A DNA stretch of 64,000 nt from assembly GCF_000423345.1 (NCBI RefSeq), contig NZ_KE384008.1, forward strand, positions 252,857-316,856, given 5' to 3'. Shown piece after piece: positions 15,308 through 23,403 of the stretch; the first letter of the stretch is position 1; each line of letters opens with the position of its first letter. The translations under genes were made by a program, and so were the position numbers. This DNA is from Marinimicrobium agarilyticum DSM 16975 (GTDB lineage Bacteria; Pseudomonadota; Gammaproteobacteria; Pseudomonadales; Cellvibrionaceae). The notes below the pieces were generated by a model, which was given only the letters and a program-made list of their open reading frames with translations, did not search any database and was not told the DNA's origin.

Positions 15308-15976
15308 TTAATTAGACATCCAATGGCTAATGTAGCTCCAGCTATTCATCACTGCTAGTGCGGATGCGGCTAAAAAGAGAAGCCAAGGAACAAGCCATTC
15401 CGCGTATGAGTGGGATGCGTCTAGTGTTTTTTTTCGAATCGAGTTGGCGAACAGGATGCATAATAGAGCGCAAGGCTTTTTATAATTCCCAATCAGCGCT
15501 TCGCGCTGTTCATCTGTTAGTGGCATTCTATCACCTGACAACTTCACCACCTCGGCGGGAGCCTTCCGTATTTGGCGTTCCATTGTCACCGGTTTTAGAG
15601 TTTTTATCGACTCGAGGTGAGGAACCAAAAAAACCGTGACTTTGGTACGGTTTGGTTGCGTGATAGTAACCTCTTCACTATAGAAATCGTTTTTATATAG
15701 TTTGACCACTTGCATTGAGTGCCCCGAAAAGCCCCTTTTCTTAAGCGACTCCTCGTATGTCTCCGGACTACGCTGCCAATACCTATAAGCGAACCAAAAC
15801 AGGCAGATGGTGCCGATTATGACAATCGCGCCTGGGTTCTTTAAGGACACGTAGAAAATTGAGGTGGGTGCTCTGTCACCGCTGGCGGGCTCTGTTCCAG
15901 CGGCGTTGAGCACAATGAATGCCATAGAGGTCATTACGAGATTGCGACGTGTTGAGTTCGGGTCATCGTACTGCAC
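15308..15976 (-). CDS. uncharacterised membrane protein of genomic-island type, 222 aa
   Basis: The N-terminus DPNSTRRNLVMTSMAFIVLN leads into one weak and one strong membrane segment (AIVIIGTICLFWFAYRYW). A soluble central part of about 100 residues follows (VTITQPNRTKVTVFLVPHLE; KAPAEVVKLSG). Two C-terminal hydrophobic segments close the protein (CALLCILFA; WLVPWLLFLAASALAVMNSW). I recall similar N-termini (RNLxxLSxxFIxxxxAGG...FRYW) in uncharacterised island proteins but no function. It has no enzymatic motif. It is intact in an otherwise decayed island. Confidence 0.65.
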   Translation of the reverse strand: MQYDDPNSTRRNLVMTSMAFIVLNAAGTEPASGDRAPTSIFYVSLKNPGAIVIIGTICLFWFAYRYWQRSPETYEESLKKRGFSGHSMQVVKLYKNDFYSEEVTITQPNRTKVTVFLVPHLESIKTLKPVTMERQIRKAPAEVVKLSGDRMPLTDEQREALIGNYKKPCALLCILFANSIRKKTLDASHSYAEWLVPWLLFLAASALAVMNSWSYISHWMSN

Positions 15977-15988
15977 AAACCTACTCCT

Positions 15989-16360
15989 TTAGTAGCGGCT
16001 TGGTTCTATATAGGTGAATTTTGCGCCTTGATCAGCGCATATGGCTTGGGCGTTCCTTGGGCTCGCATCGAGCCATATGGTTGCCTGAGACGGGTCAATA
16101 AATACAGGGAACTGGTAATGAATATGTGCATGTGCTCCTTGAGCGCATCCCTCCTGGGGGCCACTAGTTCCGGTGCCTCGTCTGGATACCAGAAGGCGCC
16201 CATGTAAGGAGCGCCACCCTCGCGGTGGTGAAACCATACCTTAACCTTCCCCCTTGAAGTCTTCATCCATTCGTAGAGCCCGGTGCAGGGCACTCTTTGG
16301 TGTAACTTACTGTTTAGACGTACAGTATTTGCGGAGTTGGGTGTGATTGCAAGGGGTGTG
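15989..16360 (-). pseudogene. SRAP (YedK/HMCES-like) relic, truncated and frameshifted
   Basis: One frame reads RVPCTGLYEWMKTSRGKVKV, then GAPYMGAFWYPDE, matching the conserved RCLVPxxGFYEW and LAGLW-type strands of SOS-response-associated peptidases. After about 16125 a different frame continues with AHIHYQFPVFIDPSQATIWL, the family's MPVILDP-like segment. The N-terminal MCGR with catalytic Cys2 is missing. The ancestral protein would crosslink to abasic sites in single-stranded DNA. The two frames overlap, so a single indel explains the split. Confidence 0.65.
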
Positions 16361-16394
16361 TTATTGGACAGCTATTAGGCAAAACGAAAGAAAA

Positions 16395-16424
16395 AAGGGG
16401 TTAGACCGCTAGGTCTAACCCCTT
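16395..16424 (-). terminator. rho-independent terminator of tRNA-Asn
   Basis: A perfect 13-bp stem (AAGGGGTTAGACC / GGTCTAACCCCTT) with a GCTA loop; on the minus strand it is followed by a T-run. It lies just past the tRNA 3' end and was brought by the island. Confidence 0.85.
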
Positions 16425-16435
16425 GATTTCGTACT

Positions 16436-16486
16436 TAATTTGGCTCCGCCTGCTGGGCTCGAACCAGCGACCCAATGATTAACAGT
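16436..16486. repeat. attachment-site repeat, right (inside tRNA-Asn)
   Basis: 51 bp identical to 11808-11858. It covers the 3' part of the intact tRNA-Asn, so integration kept the tRNA functional. Confidence 0.93.
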
Positions 16487-16516
16487 CATTTGCTCTACCA
16501 ACTGAGCTAAGGCGGA
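16441..16516 (-). tRNA. tRNA-Asn (anticodon GTT)
   Basis: The minus-strand sequence folds as a standard 76-nt tRNA with encoded CCA: acceptor TCCGCCT/AGGCGGA, D-arm AGCTCAGTTGGTAGAGC, anticodon loop CTGTTAATC giving GTT, and T-loop GGTTCGAGCCC. It is the integration site of the island to its left. Confidence 0.97.
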
Positions 16517-16546
16517 GTAGCGCCTTCCTGTCTGGAAGTGGTGCGT

Positions 16547-16575
16547 ATCCTATAGTCCGATTTTGTCGTGGTCAA
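16547..16575 (-). promoter_or_regulatory. sigma-70 promoter of tRNA-Asn
   Basis: On the minus strand TTGACC (16575-16570), a 17-bp spacer and TAGGAT (16552-16547) precede a GC-rich discriminator, about 30 bp before the tRNA 5' end. This is typical of stable-RNA promoters. Confidence 0.6.
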
Positions 16576-16746
16576 CCCTTTTTTAGGAAAAAGTCCCGGT
16601 TCTGGTGGGTCTTTATGCAAATTGTGCAATCCTTACCCAGTTATTGCTAAATCCCGGGCGTTTTCAACGGGTTAGCGGATACCCCCGGTGGGATGTCAGG
16701 AGTTTGGTGGGCTGCTTCGAAGGCCGTCTTGCCCTATACTGAGGGC

Positions 16747-17370
16747 ATGTCTGAAGAGTCTTCCTACTGGCCCGAAGAGGCCGAACGTAACCCGCTGCTC
16801 GGGCCGGTGCAGTCGCTCCTGGAGCGCGCCGGCGAAACCCCGCAAAGCGAATTCACCCTGATCCAGGGCCTGAAGGCCCGTGGCCTGGTACCGCGGGATT
16901 ACAGCTTTCACCCGCTAACGCTGTTTCGCGTGCACTTCCAGGTATTCAATGCGCTCTATCGGTTGCAGCCGATCATGGCCGAGCAGGGCTGGGCGCTGGT
17001 GATTTCTCCCCTGGCGACCTACCGTCGTCCGTTCCGAGAAGGCGAGAGCGCCCGGGCGTTGGCCGAGCAGGGTGACAGCGCGCTGCGTGACTTCTACCTG
17101 GACTGGAGCCAGTACGATGCGGCAACCGAGGACACCGTGATTGAGCTGCTCGCTGGTTTCTGGCGGAAGATGGAGCGGGGCACGGCGCCGGATGCCCAGG
17201 AGCGGGCCCGGGCGCTGGCGGAGTTGGACCTGGAAGACCCGGTCGCGCCGGAGCAGATCAAACGCCGTTATCGGCGACTCGCCATGGACCATCATCCGGA
17301 CCGTGGCGGTTCCCAGGCTCGCCTGCAGCGGATCAACGCCGCTATGGCTATTCTCGAGCGCGGTCAATAG
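16747..17370 (+). CDS. DnaJ-related protein with C-terminal J domain
   Basis: A 207-aa protein. The N-terminal part (NPLLGPVQSLLERAGETPQS, LIQGLKARGLVP) fits the DNAJ-related N-terminal family. The C-terminus is a short J domain with the HPD motif in MDHHPDRGG. It would stimulate Hsp70 (DnaK) ATPase; the client is unknown. I use ATG 16747, preceded by GAGGG, rather than the upstream ATG at 16693. The methyltransferase-like gene starts 3 bp after its stop. Confidence 0.85.
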   Translation: MSEESSYWPEEAERNPLLGPVQSLLERAGETPQSEFTLIQGLKARGLVPRDYSFHPLTLFRVHFQVFNALYRLQPIMAEQGWALVISPLATYRRPFREGESARALAEQGDSALRDFYLDWSQYDAATEDTVIELLAGFWRKMERGTAPDAQERARALAELDLEDPVAPEQIKRRYRRLAMDHHPDRGGSQARLQRINAAMAILERGQ

Positions 17371-17372
17371 CG

Positions 17373-18119
17373 GTGGCGCTACGCTGGTTGCGACAGGAAG
17401 AGGGGGTCCGGTATGAGATCCGCAGTGCCGGGAGCGCGCTTCGCCTGTACAGCAACGGCGTTTTTCACAGTCAGTACAACCCGGCCCAGCCGGTCACCGG
17501 CGGGGTCTGGGATCTGCTGCTGTTGCCCGCCTTTGCGCTGCCGGCCGGACGACCGGCGCGGGTGCTGGTGTTGGGCGTTGGTGGCGGCGCGGTGATCCGT
17601 CAGCTCAACCGGTTTTTATCGCCGGATCTGGTGGTGGGCGTGGAGCTGAACCCGGTGCATCTGGAGGTGGCTCAATCCCACTTCGGGACCGCGGCTTCCA
17701 ATGTCTGCTTGTTGGAGGCGGATGCCCGGGAGTGGTTGGCGGCATACCGCGGGCCGGCTTTCGATCTGGTGATCGATGACCTGTTTGGGCATGTAGAGGG
17801 CGAAGCGGCGCGGGCCATCGCGGCGGACTCTGCCTGGTGTGGGCAGTTGATGCGGGTGCTCTCGCCCGGCGGTGCCCTGGTGATGAATTTTGAAAGCGAA
17901 AAACAGCTGCGTCGAGCGGCCACCTGGCGCGATCCGCTGTTGCGCCGGCGCTGGGCCGAGGGGCAGGTGCTGACGACGCCCCATTATGAGAACGCCATCG
18001 GTGCTTTTTTCCGACAGGCGCCGGACTGGAGCCGTTTTGAACAACGGCTGAAAACCCATCCGGAGCTGGACGCCAGCCGATCCCACTGTCGGCTTCGGTA
18101 CCGACGAAAACCGTTATAG
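17373..18119 (+). CDS. spermidine synthase-like methyltransferase-fold protein
   Basis: A 248-aa protein with a Rossmann nucleotide-binding motif VLVLGVGGGAVIRQL, acidic loop GVELNPVHLEVA, LLEADAREWLA and DLVIDDLFGH. This is the pattern of the polyamine-synthase/SAM-dependent family. It lacks the full N-terminal domain of SpeE, so true spermidine synthase activity is doubtful. It starts with GTG right after the DnaJ-related gene and overlaps the convergent methyltransferase gene by 6 bp at its end. Confidence 0.75.
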   Translation: MALRWLRQEEGVRYEIRSAGSALRLYSNGVFHSQYNPAQPVTGGVWDLLLLPAFALPAGRPARVLVLGVGGGAVIRQLNRFLSPDLVVGVELNPVHLEVAQSHFGTAASNVCLLEADAREWLAAYRGPAFDLVIDDLFGHVEGEAARAIAADSAWCGQLMRVLSPGGALVMNFESEKQLRRAATWRDPLLRRRWAEGQVLTTPHYENAIGAFFRQAPDWSRFEQRLKTHPELDASRSHCRLRYRRKPL

Positions 18120-19157
18120 CTCGAGGCGCACCACTTTGAACCCGTCACGATCGATCAGGGTTTCGATTCGTCGGAAAAGTTCTTTCGCCTTGCGTTCCAG
18201 TGGAATGAACTGATTCACCACAAACAGGGCGACACCTTCCCGGTTCAGGTGTTGATAAGCGCTTTGCAGGAACCGCTCCGTGAGATCGCCACTGGTGCTG
18301 AACCCCTGGTGGAAGGGCGGGTTGCACAGCACAGCATCAAAGTGTTCTTCGATATGCCGGGCACAGTCATCGGCGATAACCTCGGCATTTACCGCATTGC
18401 GCTCGGCGTTGAGCTGCGCCATGGCAATGGCGGCGGCGTTGTTGTCGGTCATCACCCGGCGGTTGAGCGGCAGGGTTTTGGTCATCAAACCCAGATAACC
18501 GTAACCGCAACCCAGGTCGAGCAGCGTCTCCGGCTGGCGTTCTTGCAAAATGGGGTGCGCCTGTTGCCACAGTAATTCGCTGCCGCGATCAATTTTCTGC
18601 CAGCCGTAAAGACCGGGTTTGCTGTGGAGCGTCAGCCCTTGATGGTCGGCAGTGGGGCGCGCGTCGGCGTAGTTGTTGTCGGGCAGGGCTGCGCCGAGCG
18701 TTGCACCGCGTTGGAATCGGGCGGTGTAAAGCTCTCCCTGCTTCCGTGCTTTGTTTGAAGCCCCGAGGTAACGGGCGGCTTTGTCACAGTACGTCTTGAT
18801 GCCCTCGGACTTGTGGCCGCAGAGTACCAGTTCACCGCCGGGTTTCAGGTGGCGGCCAGCGAGGTTGATCAGGTGGTGAACCAGAGACTTTTCCTTGGAC
18901 ACACGGCAATACACCCGGTCGAAGGGGCCCTGATCCAGAGTCTGCTCGTCAAAGTCATTGAACAGGGCTGTAAAGCCGGCCACTCGGGCAGTCTCGGTCG
19001 CGTCCCACCGATTGCTGACGATCGTCAGTGTTTCCGGCGCACCACTGGGCAATCGGGCGTTGCTGTTTTCATCCAGGCACCAGAGCCGCTTCAGGTGAGG
19101 CTCTTGGTCCATGGCTTCGACTAGCCACTCAGTCGCCGGGTCGGCTCGTTCAGACAC
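18114..19157 (-). CDS. rRNA guanine-N2 methyltransferase, RsmC/RlmG family
   Basis: A 347-aa SAM-dependent methyltransferase with the two-domain layout of RsmC and RlmG. There is a degenerate N-terminal domain (FDRVYCRVSKEKSLVHHLIN). The catalytic domain has LLDLGCGYGYLGLM for SAM binding and the NPPF motif (CNPPFHQGFSTSGD) that contacts the target guanine. Which residue it modifies (16S G1207 or 23S G1835) I cannot decide. Its ATG overlaps the 3' end of rsuA by 8 bp, placing two rRNA modification genes in one transcript. Confidence 0.82.
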   Translation of the reverse strand: MSERADPATEWLVEAMDQEPHLKRLWCLDENSNARLPSGAPETLTIVSNRWDATETARVAGFTALFNDFDEQTLDQGPFDRVYCRVSKEKSLVHHLINLAGRHLKPGGELVLCGHKSEGIKTYCDKAARYLGASNKARKQGELYTARFQRGATLGAALPDNNYADARPTADHQGLTLHSKPGLYGWQKIDRGSELLWQQAHPILQERQPETLLDLGCGYGYLGLMTKTLPLNRRVMTDNNAAAIAMAQLNAERNAVNAEVIADDCARHIEEHFDAVLCNPPFHQGFSTSGDLTERFLQSAYQHLNREGVALFVVNQFIPLERKAKELFRRIETLIDRDGFKVVRLEL

Positions 19158-19839
19158 AGTTGATTTCGTCCTCGGTCAGTGAGCGGAATTGTCCCTCGGG
19201 AAGCTCCGGATCCAGTCGGATGGAACCGATTGAAGCCCGGTGCAGGGCCGTGACGCGGTTGCCCAGCGCGGCGAACATGCGCTTTACCTGATGGTAGCGT
19301 CCCTCCACGAGCGTGATACTCGCTTGATGTGAACCTTCAATCACCAATGTCGCCGGTTGTGTCGGCTTGGGGTCGTCTTTCAATACGATCCCGTCGTGAA
19401 ACGCGTCAATTGCCGAGGGCTCAATCGGATCGGCCGTTGTCACTTGATAGACTTTGGCGCAGGCGCGGCGCGGCGAGGTGATGCGATGGTTCCACTGGCC
19501 GTCGTCGGTCAGTAACAGCAGCCCGGTGGTGTCCTTGTCGAGCCGGCCGACAATCTGCTGTCCCGTCGCGAGGGTGCTGGGGAGTAGGTCCAGGACCGTG
19601 CGCTGGCTGGAATCTTCGGTGGCACAGACCACGCCGGCGGGTTTGTGGAGCATCAGATAGCGTGCGCGGGGCAGGGCCAGGGGGTGGCCGTCAAGAGTTA
19701 CGGTTTCCTCACCGCAGAGAATGAGCCCGGCGTTTCGCACGGGCTCGCCGTCGACGGCAATACGCCGCTGGTGCAGCACCTGCTTTACGGACTTGCGCGA
19801 CAGGCCGCTGCACTGACTGACGTATTTATCGAGTCGCAT
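19150..19839 (-). CDS. rsuA: 16S rRNA pseudouridine synthase RsuA
   Basis: A 229-aa protein with an N-terminal S4 RNA-binding domain (MRLDKYVSQCSGLSRKSVKQ) and the RsuA/RluB-type catalytic motif GRLDKDTTGLLLLT with its Asp. The C-terminal EGRYHQVKRMFAALGNRV is also family-typical. It converts U516 of 16S rRNA to pseudouridine in E. coli. ATG 19839 is chosen over the in-frame TTG two codons upstream. The gene lies 16 bp after folD. Confidence 0.85.
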   Translation of the reverse strand: MRLDKYVSQCSGLSRKSVKQVLHQRRIAVDGEPVRNAGLILCGEETVTLDGHPLALPRARYLMLHKPAGVVCATEDSSQRTVLDLLPSTLATGQQIVGRLDKDTTGLLLLTDDGQWNHRITSPRRACAKVYQVTTADPIEPSAIDAFHDGIVLKDDPKPTQPATLVIEGSHQASITLVEGRYHQVKRMFAALGNRVTALHRASIGSIRLDPELPEGQFRSLTEDEINCV

Positions 19840-19855
19840 TGTCAAGGGATGGACG

Positions 19856-20707
19856 TTACCCGCCGATGCTGTTCTCGCCGGAGTCGACCGACTGATAGAT
19901 CAGCGTGTTGATGGTCATGGGGCCGACGCCACCGGGTACCGGGGTGTAGGCGCTGACCCTGCCGGTCAGCGGTGCCAGCTCGATGTCGCCCACCTTGTGT
20001 TCGGGGTGGTAGCCAGCGTCGACGACCACGGCGCCATCCTTGATCCACTCGGCCTTGATGAACTCGGGCCGGCCTACAGCACCCACGACAATGTCCGCTT
20101 GGCCGATGATCTCCGCCAGGTTCTTGGTGCGGGAGTGGCAAATGGTGACCGTCGCGTTGGCATTCAGCAGCATCATGGCCATGGGCTTGCCCAAGATCGG
20201 GCTGCGGCCGACGACCACGGCGTGTTTGCCTTCCAGGGGAATATCGTAGGCTTCGAGCAGGCGCATGATGCCTTTGGGCGTGGCGCAGCCGTACGCTTTC
20301 TCTCCCATGCTCATGCGACCGAAGCCCAGGCAGGTGACGCCGTCCACGTCCTTGGCCAGGCTGATGGCGTCGAAACAGGCGCGCTCGTCCACCTGCTCCG
20401 GTACCGGGTGCTGCAGGAGGATGCCGTGGACGTTGGGGTCGTTGTTCAGTTCGTCAATCTTGGCGAGCAGTTCATCGGTGGTGGTGCTCGAGGGCATCTC
20501 GACCCGAAGGGACTCCATGCCGATCCGCTCGCAGGCGTTGCCTTTCATTTTGACGTAGGTGGCCGAGGCCGGGTCATCGCCCACCAGGATGGTGGCGAGA
20601 ATCGGGGCACGGCCGCCATTGCGCGCTTTCAGATCCGAAACGCGCTCGGACAGTTCCTGTTCGGTTTTCTTGGCGAGGGCTTTACCATCGAGTAGCTGTG
20701 CAGGCAT
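19856..20707 (-). CDS. folD: bifunctional methylene-THF dehydrogenase/cyclohydrolase FolD
   Basis: A 283-aa enzyme interconverting 5,10-methylene- and 10-formyl-tetrahydrofolate with NADP. Conserved pieces are the active-site [14 protein letters not shown] (Lys near 53), [21 protein letters not shown], the NADP-binding [17 protein letters not shown] and the closing [11 protein letters not shown]. Length is normal for the family. It heads the folD-rsuA-rsmC-like run. Confidence 0.96.
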   Translation of the reverse strand: MPAQLLDGKALAKKTEQELSERVSDLKARNGGRAPILATILVGDDPASATYVKMKGNACERIGMESLRVEMPSSTTTDELLAKIDELNNDPNVHGILLQHPVPEQVDERACFDAISLAKDVDGVTCLGFGRMSMGEKAYGCATPKGIMRLLEAYDIPLEGKHAVVVGRSPILGKPMAMMLLNANATVTICHSRTKNLAEIIGQADIVVGAVGRPEFIKAEWIKDGAVVVDAGYHPEHKVGDIELAPLTGRVSAYTPVPGGVGPMTINTLIYQSVDSGENSIGG

Positions 20708-20825
20708 GGACCGAATTCCTCATGCAGACTGAAATGGGGCGCTATTGTCCCACAGTGCTTGCTTCAGGCAAAGATGAACCTGAGAGAGCGTGAGTGTTTG
20801 ATGTGTGGGGTGAAACGCGGGGGAG

Positions 20826-20902
20826 TGGGGTGGCTGACGGGGATCGAACCCGCGACCACTGGAATCACAATCCAGGGCTCTACCAACTGAGCTACAGCCA
20901 CC
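20826..20902 (-). tRNA. tRNA-His (anticodon GTG)
   Basis: The minus strand gives acceptor GTGGCTG/CAGCCAC with the extra G-1 opposite discriminator C, an anticodon loop with GTG, and encoded CCA. It is last in the Pro-Arg-His cluster. Confidence 0.97.
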
Positions 20903-21034
20903 ATTGCAGTGCGTTTTTCAGGGCGCGTACTCTACCGGAGTTGGTGGAGTGAATCCAGCCCTTTTTACTCGCGTGACGAGCGGGGGTTCTGCTCGAGCTT
21001 CTCACCAAGCGATGATCTCGACAGGAGACCAAAA

Positions 21035-21111
21035 TGGCGCGCCCGGCAGGACTTGAACCTGCGGCCACCCGCTTAGAAGGCGGGTGCTCTATCCAGCTGA
21101 GCTACGGGCGC
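21035..21111 (-). tRNA. tRNA-Arg (anticodon TCT)
   Basis: 77-nt minus-strand tRNA with acceptor GCGCCCG/CGGGCGC, anticodon TCT in CTTCTAAG, T-loop GGTTCAAGTCC and encoded CCA. Middle gene of the cluster. Confidence 0.97.
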
Positions 21112-21136
21112 ATGGCTGGGAAGTCTCGCAGGCGAG

Positions 21137-21213
21137 TGGTCGGAGTGGAGGGATTCGAACCCCCGACATTCTGCTCCCAAAGCAGACGCGCTACCAGGCT
21201 GCGCTACACTCCG
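21137..21213 (-). tRNA. tRNA-Pro (anticodon TGG)
   Basis: 77-nt minus-strand tRNA with acceptor CGGAGTG/CACTCCG, anticodon TGG in CTTTGGGA, T-loop GGTTCGAATCC and encoded CCA. First gene after the shared promoter. Confidence 0.97.
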
Positions 21214-21247
21214 CCGTTTAACGAACGCCGTCATTCGCGAGGTGCGC

Positions 21248-21276
21248 ATAATACCCATGGCACCGGCCTCCGTCAA
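21248..21276 (-). promoter_or_regulatory. promoter of the tRNA Pro-Arg-His operon
   Basis: On the minus strand TTGACG (21276-21271), a 17-bp spacer, TATTAT (21253-21248), then a GCGCACC discriminator typical of stringently controlled stable-RNA promoters. It sits 35 bp upstream of tRNA-Pro. Confidence 0.75.
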
Positions 21277-21362
21277 CGGGAAATTGGGCTCGAATTCCAC
21301 GGGTACTTGTGTCCAACCCGGTGGCTCGTCAGAATAGCTGCTCTGTAGAAAGAGGAGTCAGC

Positions 21363-21881
21363 ATGCAAGAAACACCAAAGCACCAGGGTGATGATCTGGG
21401 CACGTCCATGAAACTGGGTATGCGCCGGTTGGCCTCGGGCGTGTCGGTTTTGTCCACGCGTACCGACAACGGCGATCGGTTTGCCATGACCGTGTCCTCG
21501 GTAACCTCGGTCTCGGATAACCCCGCCTCGCTGCTGGTGTGCGTGAACAAGCAGGTCGCCCTGGAAGGGCATCTCTCTACACTGGGCACGCCCTTTGCGA
21601 TCAATATTCTGGCCTCTGAGCAGCGGGACATCTCGAACCTGTGCGCCGGTTTTATGGGCGACGAGCCCCGTTTCAGTCTGGGCGACTGGCGGCAGGGGCG
21701 TGACTCGGTGCCTTACCTGGCCGACGCCCAGGCCACGTTCTTCTGTGAGTCGGATCAGGTGACGACCTACGGGACCCACCATATTGTGATCGCCCGTATC
21801 GTGGAAGTGGTCCTGGGGGAGTTGAGGGTCGATCCTCTGGTTTACGTCGATGGCGGTTATGCATCGATACGTCGGGACTGA
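21363..21881 (+). CDS. flavin reductase-like FMN-binding protein
   Basis: A 172-aa protein of the flavin reductase family: MRRLASGVSVLSTRTDNGDR, FAMTVSSVTSVSDNPASLLV, and the C-terminal YGTHHIVIARIVEV around a conserved His. Members reduce FMN/FAD with NAD(P)H, often for a partner monooxygenase, none of which is nearby. Start 21363 follows AGAGGAG. Monocistronic by position. Confidence 0.85.
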   Translation: MQETPKHQGDDLGTSMKLGMRRLASGVSVLSTRTDNGDRFAMTVSSVTSVSDNPASLLVCVNKQVALEGHLSTLGTPFAINILASEQRDISNLCAGFMGDEPRFSLGDWRQGRDSVPYLADAQATFFCESDQVTTYGTHHIVIARIVEVVLGELRVDPLVYVDGGYASIRRD

Positions 21882-22383
21882 CGACAGATTTGACCTGAAA
21901 CGGGGCAGTGAATTGTGGTGGGAGGCGCCACCTTCCGGGGCGATTTTTCTGCCAAACGCGCTTTAACAGCGCTCTATTTTACTCTTGCAATGTGAAAGTT
22001 TTGTGGCTACGGGAGTTTTGCGGTTAAGGTTCACTAACTGTTTTATGCACATTGCCGGTGCGAAGACTGTCAAGCCCCTCGACACTCTTCTTCGAAAAGC
22101 CTTTTATCTGTGTTGACAATCGTAACTTATTGATAAATATAGAAAAAAATAGCTAGGTTAAAATTTGGACAATCTGTGCAGTGGTCAGAGTTGATGCGGC
22201 CTTGGGGGAGTTTCCCAAAAAGTATCCACTAAGTTATCCACAGAAAATGTGGACAATGGAATTGTGAATTTTTTGTGTCTGAGAAGGCCCTGATAAGCGT
22301 CCGGGGCGAAGGTCATCACTTCGTCGTCCCGGGGAGGCTACACTTAGGCATTGAACCAAGAAACGCAGGACGGATGTAATTCT
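21882..22383. other. AT-rich intergenic region upstream of gpsA
   Basis: 502 bp without a gene, AT-rich in 22080-22180. It holds a TTGACA at 22113 with TAAATA/AATATA downstream (possible gpsA promoter) and several DnaA-box-like words near its ends, described separately. Confidence 0.6.
22043..22257. promoter_or_regulatory. DnaA-box cluster flanking an AT-rich tract
   Basis: TTATGCACA at 22043-22051 and TTATCCACA at 22234-22242 match the consensus TTATNCACA exactly. TTGTCCACA on the minus strand at 22249-22257 is a near match. They bracket an AT-rich stretch. It could be a DnaA titration or regulatory site; origin function is not supported by the neighbouring genes. Confidence 0.5.
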
Positions 22384-23403
22384 ATGACAGAAGCTTTGAC
22401 GGTGACTGTTCTTGGCGGTGGCAGCTTTGGAACGGCGATCGCCAACATCGTGGCCGATAACGGCCATCGAACCTATTTGTGGATGCGGGACCCCGCCAGC
22501 GCCGCCGAGACGCAGAGCAGCCGCGAGAATCGGCGCTACCTCCCGGGCCACCGTCTGGCCGATGGGCTGGAAGTCACCGCGGACCTGGAGCGGGCGGTGA
22601 GCCAGAGTGATCTGGTGTTCGTCTCCATTCCCAGCCATTCCTTTCGCGCCGTAACCCGTCGGATTGCCCCCATGCTCAGGGCTGACGCCATGGTGGTCAG
22701 CACGGCCAAAGGCATTGAGCCCGAAGGCTTTACCCTCATGAGCCAGATTCTGGAGCAGGAGTTGCCCGACCATGCGATTGGTGTGCTCAGTGGTCCCAAC
22801 TTTGCCAAAGAGGTGGTGGCCAAGCAGCAGACCGGCACGGTGGTGGCCAGCGAGAACGAGGCGCTGATCAAGTGCGTGCAGGGGTGTCTGCGCTCGGAGA
22901 CCTTTCGTGTCTACGCCAACCCGGACCGTTATGGGGTCGAGCTCGGTGGCGCCCTGAAGAATATTTACGCCATTATCTGCGGTATGGCGTCTGCGCTCGG
23001 GGCAGGTCACAATACCCAGGCGATGCTGCTGACCCGCAGCCTGGCCGAAATGGGCCGTTTTGCCGCCGCCATGGGAGCCAACCCCATGACGTTTCTGGGG
23101 CTGTCTGGGGTCGGTGACCTGATTTTGACCTGTACCTCTGACCTGAGTCGCAACTATCGGGTTGGTTATGCCCTGGGCCAGGGCAAACCGCTCGAGGAAA
23201 TTATTGACGGGTTGGGCCAGGTGGCGGAAGGGGTTAACACCTTGCGTCAGGTTAAGCAGAAAGCGGATGAGCTCGGTGTCTATATGCCTTTGGTCACCGG
23301 GCTGTTTGCGGTATTGTTCGAGGGGGAGGCAATTGCCGACGTCGCTCGCAAGCTGATGCTGGGCGAGCAAAACCACGATGTGGAATACATGGGAGAGGAC
23401 TGA
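22384..23403 (+). CDS. gpsA: NAD(P)-dependent glycerol-3-phosphate dehydrogenase GpsA
   Basis: Makes sn-glycerol 3-phosphate from dihydroxyacetone phosphate for phospholipid synthesis. The 339-aa cytoplasmic enzyme has the nucleotide-binding [37 protein letters not shown], catalytic-Lys region [14 protein letters not shown] and [12 protein letters not shown]...SRNYRVG. ATG 22384 starts the family core; the in-frame TTG further up is unlikely. It heads a run of closely spaced genes to 27049. Confidence 0.96.
   Translation: MTEALTVTVLGGGSFGTAIANIVADNGHRTYLWMRDPASAAETQSSRENRRYLPGHRLADGLEVTADLERAVSQSDLVFVSIPSHSFRAVTRRIAPMLRADAMVVSTAKGIEPEGFTLMSQILEQELPDHAIGVLSGPNFAKEVVAKQQTGTVVASENEALIKCVQGCLRSETFRVYANPDRYGVELGGALKNIYAIICGMASALGAGHNTQAMLLTRSLAEMGRFAAAMGANPMTFLGLSGVGDLILTCTSDLSRNYRVGYALGQGKPLEEIIDGLGQVAEGVNTLRQVKQKADELGVYMPLVTGLFAVLFEGEAIADVARKLMLGEQNHDVEYMGED

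Larger units (their letters stand above)
11808..16486. mobile_element. decayed genomic island integrated in tRNA-Asn
   Basis: About 4.6 kb lies between two 51-bp direct repeats of the tRNA-Asn 3' end; the intact tRNA is restored at the right. Cargo is a HicB/HicA-like pair, a P63C gene, an integrase relic, an unknown membrane protein and a SRAP relic. The segment is visibly more AT-rich than its surroundings. The integrase is broken and not adjacent to either att site, so the element is probably a deletion derivative that can no longer excise by itself. Confidence 0.88.

Noticed and set aside
21240-21262. Half match to a dif/XerC site (GGTGCGCATAA)
   Set aside because: Only the left half resembles dif; the right half is unrelated, and the bases are explained by the -10 and discriminator of the tRNA operon promoter on the minus strand.
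22043-22257. Chromosomal replication origin
   Set aside because: Too few DnaA boxes and none of the usual neighbours (dnaA, dnaN, rpmH, mnmG); kept only as a DnaA-box cluster.
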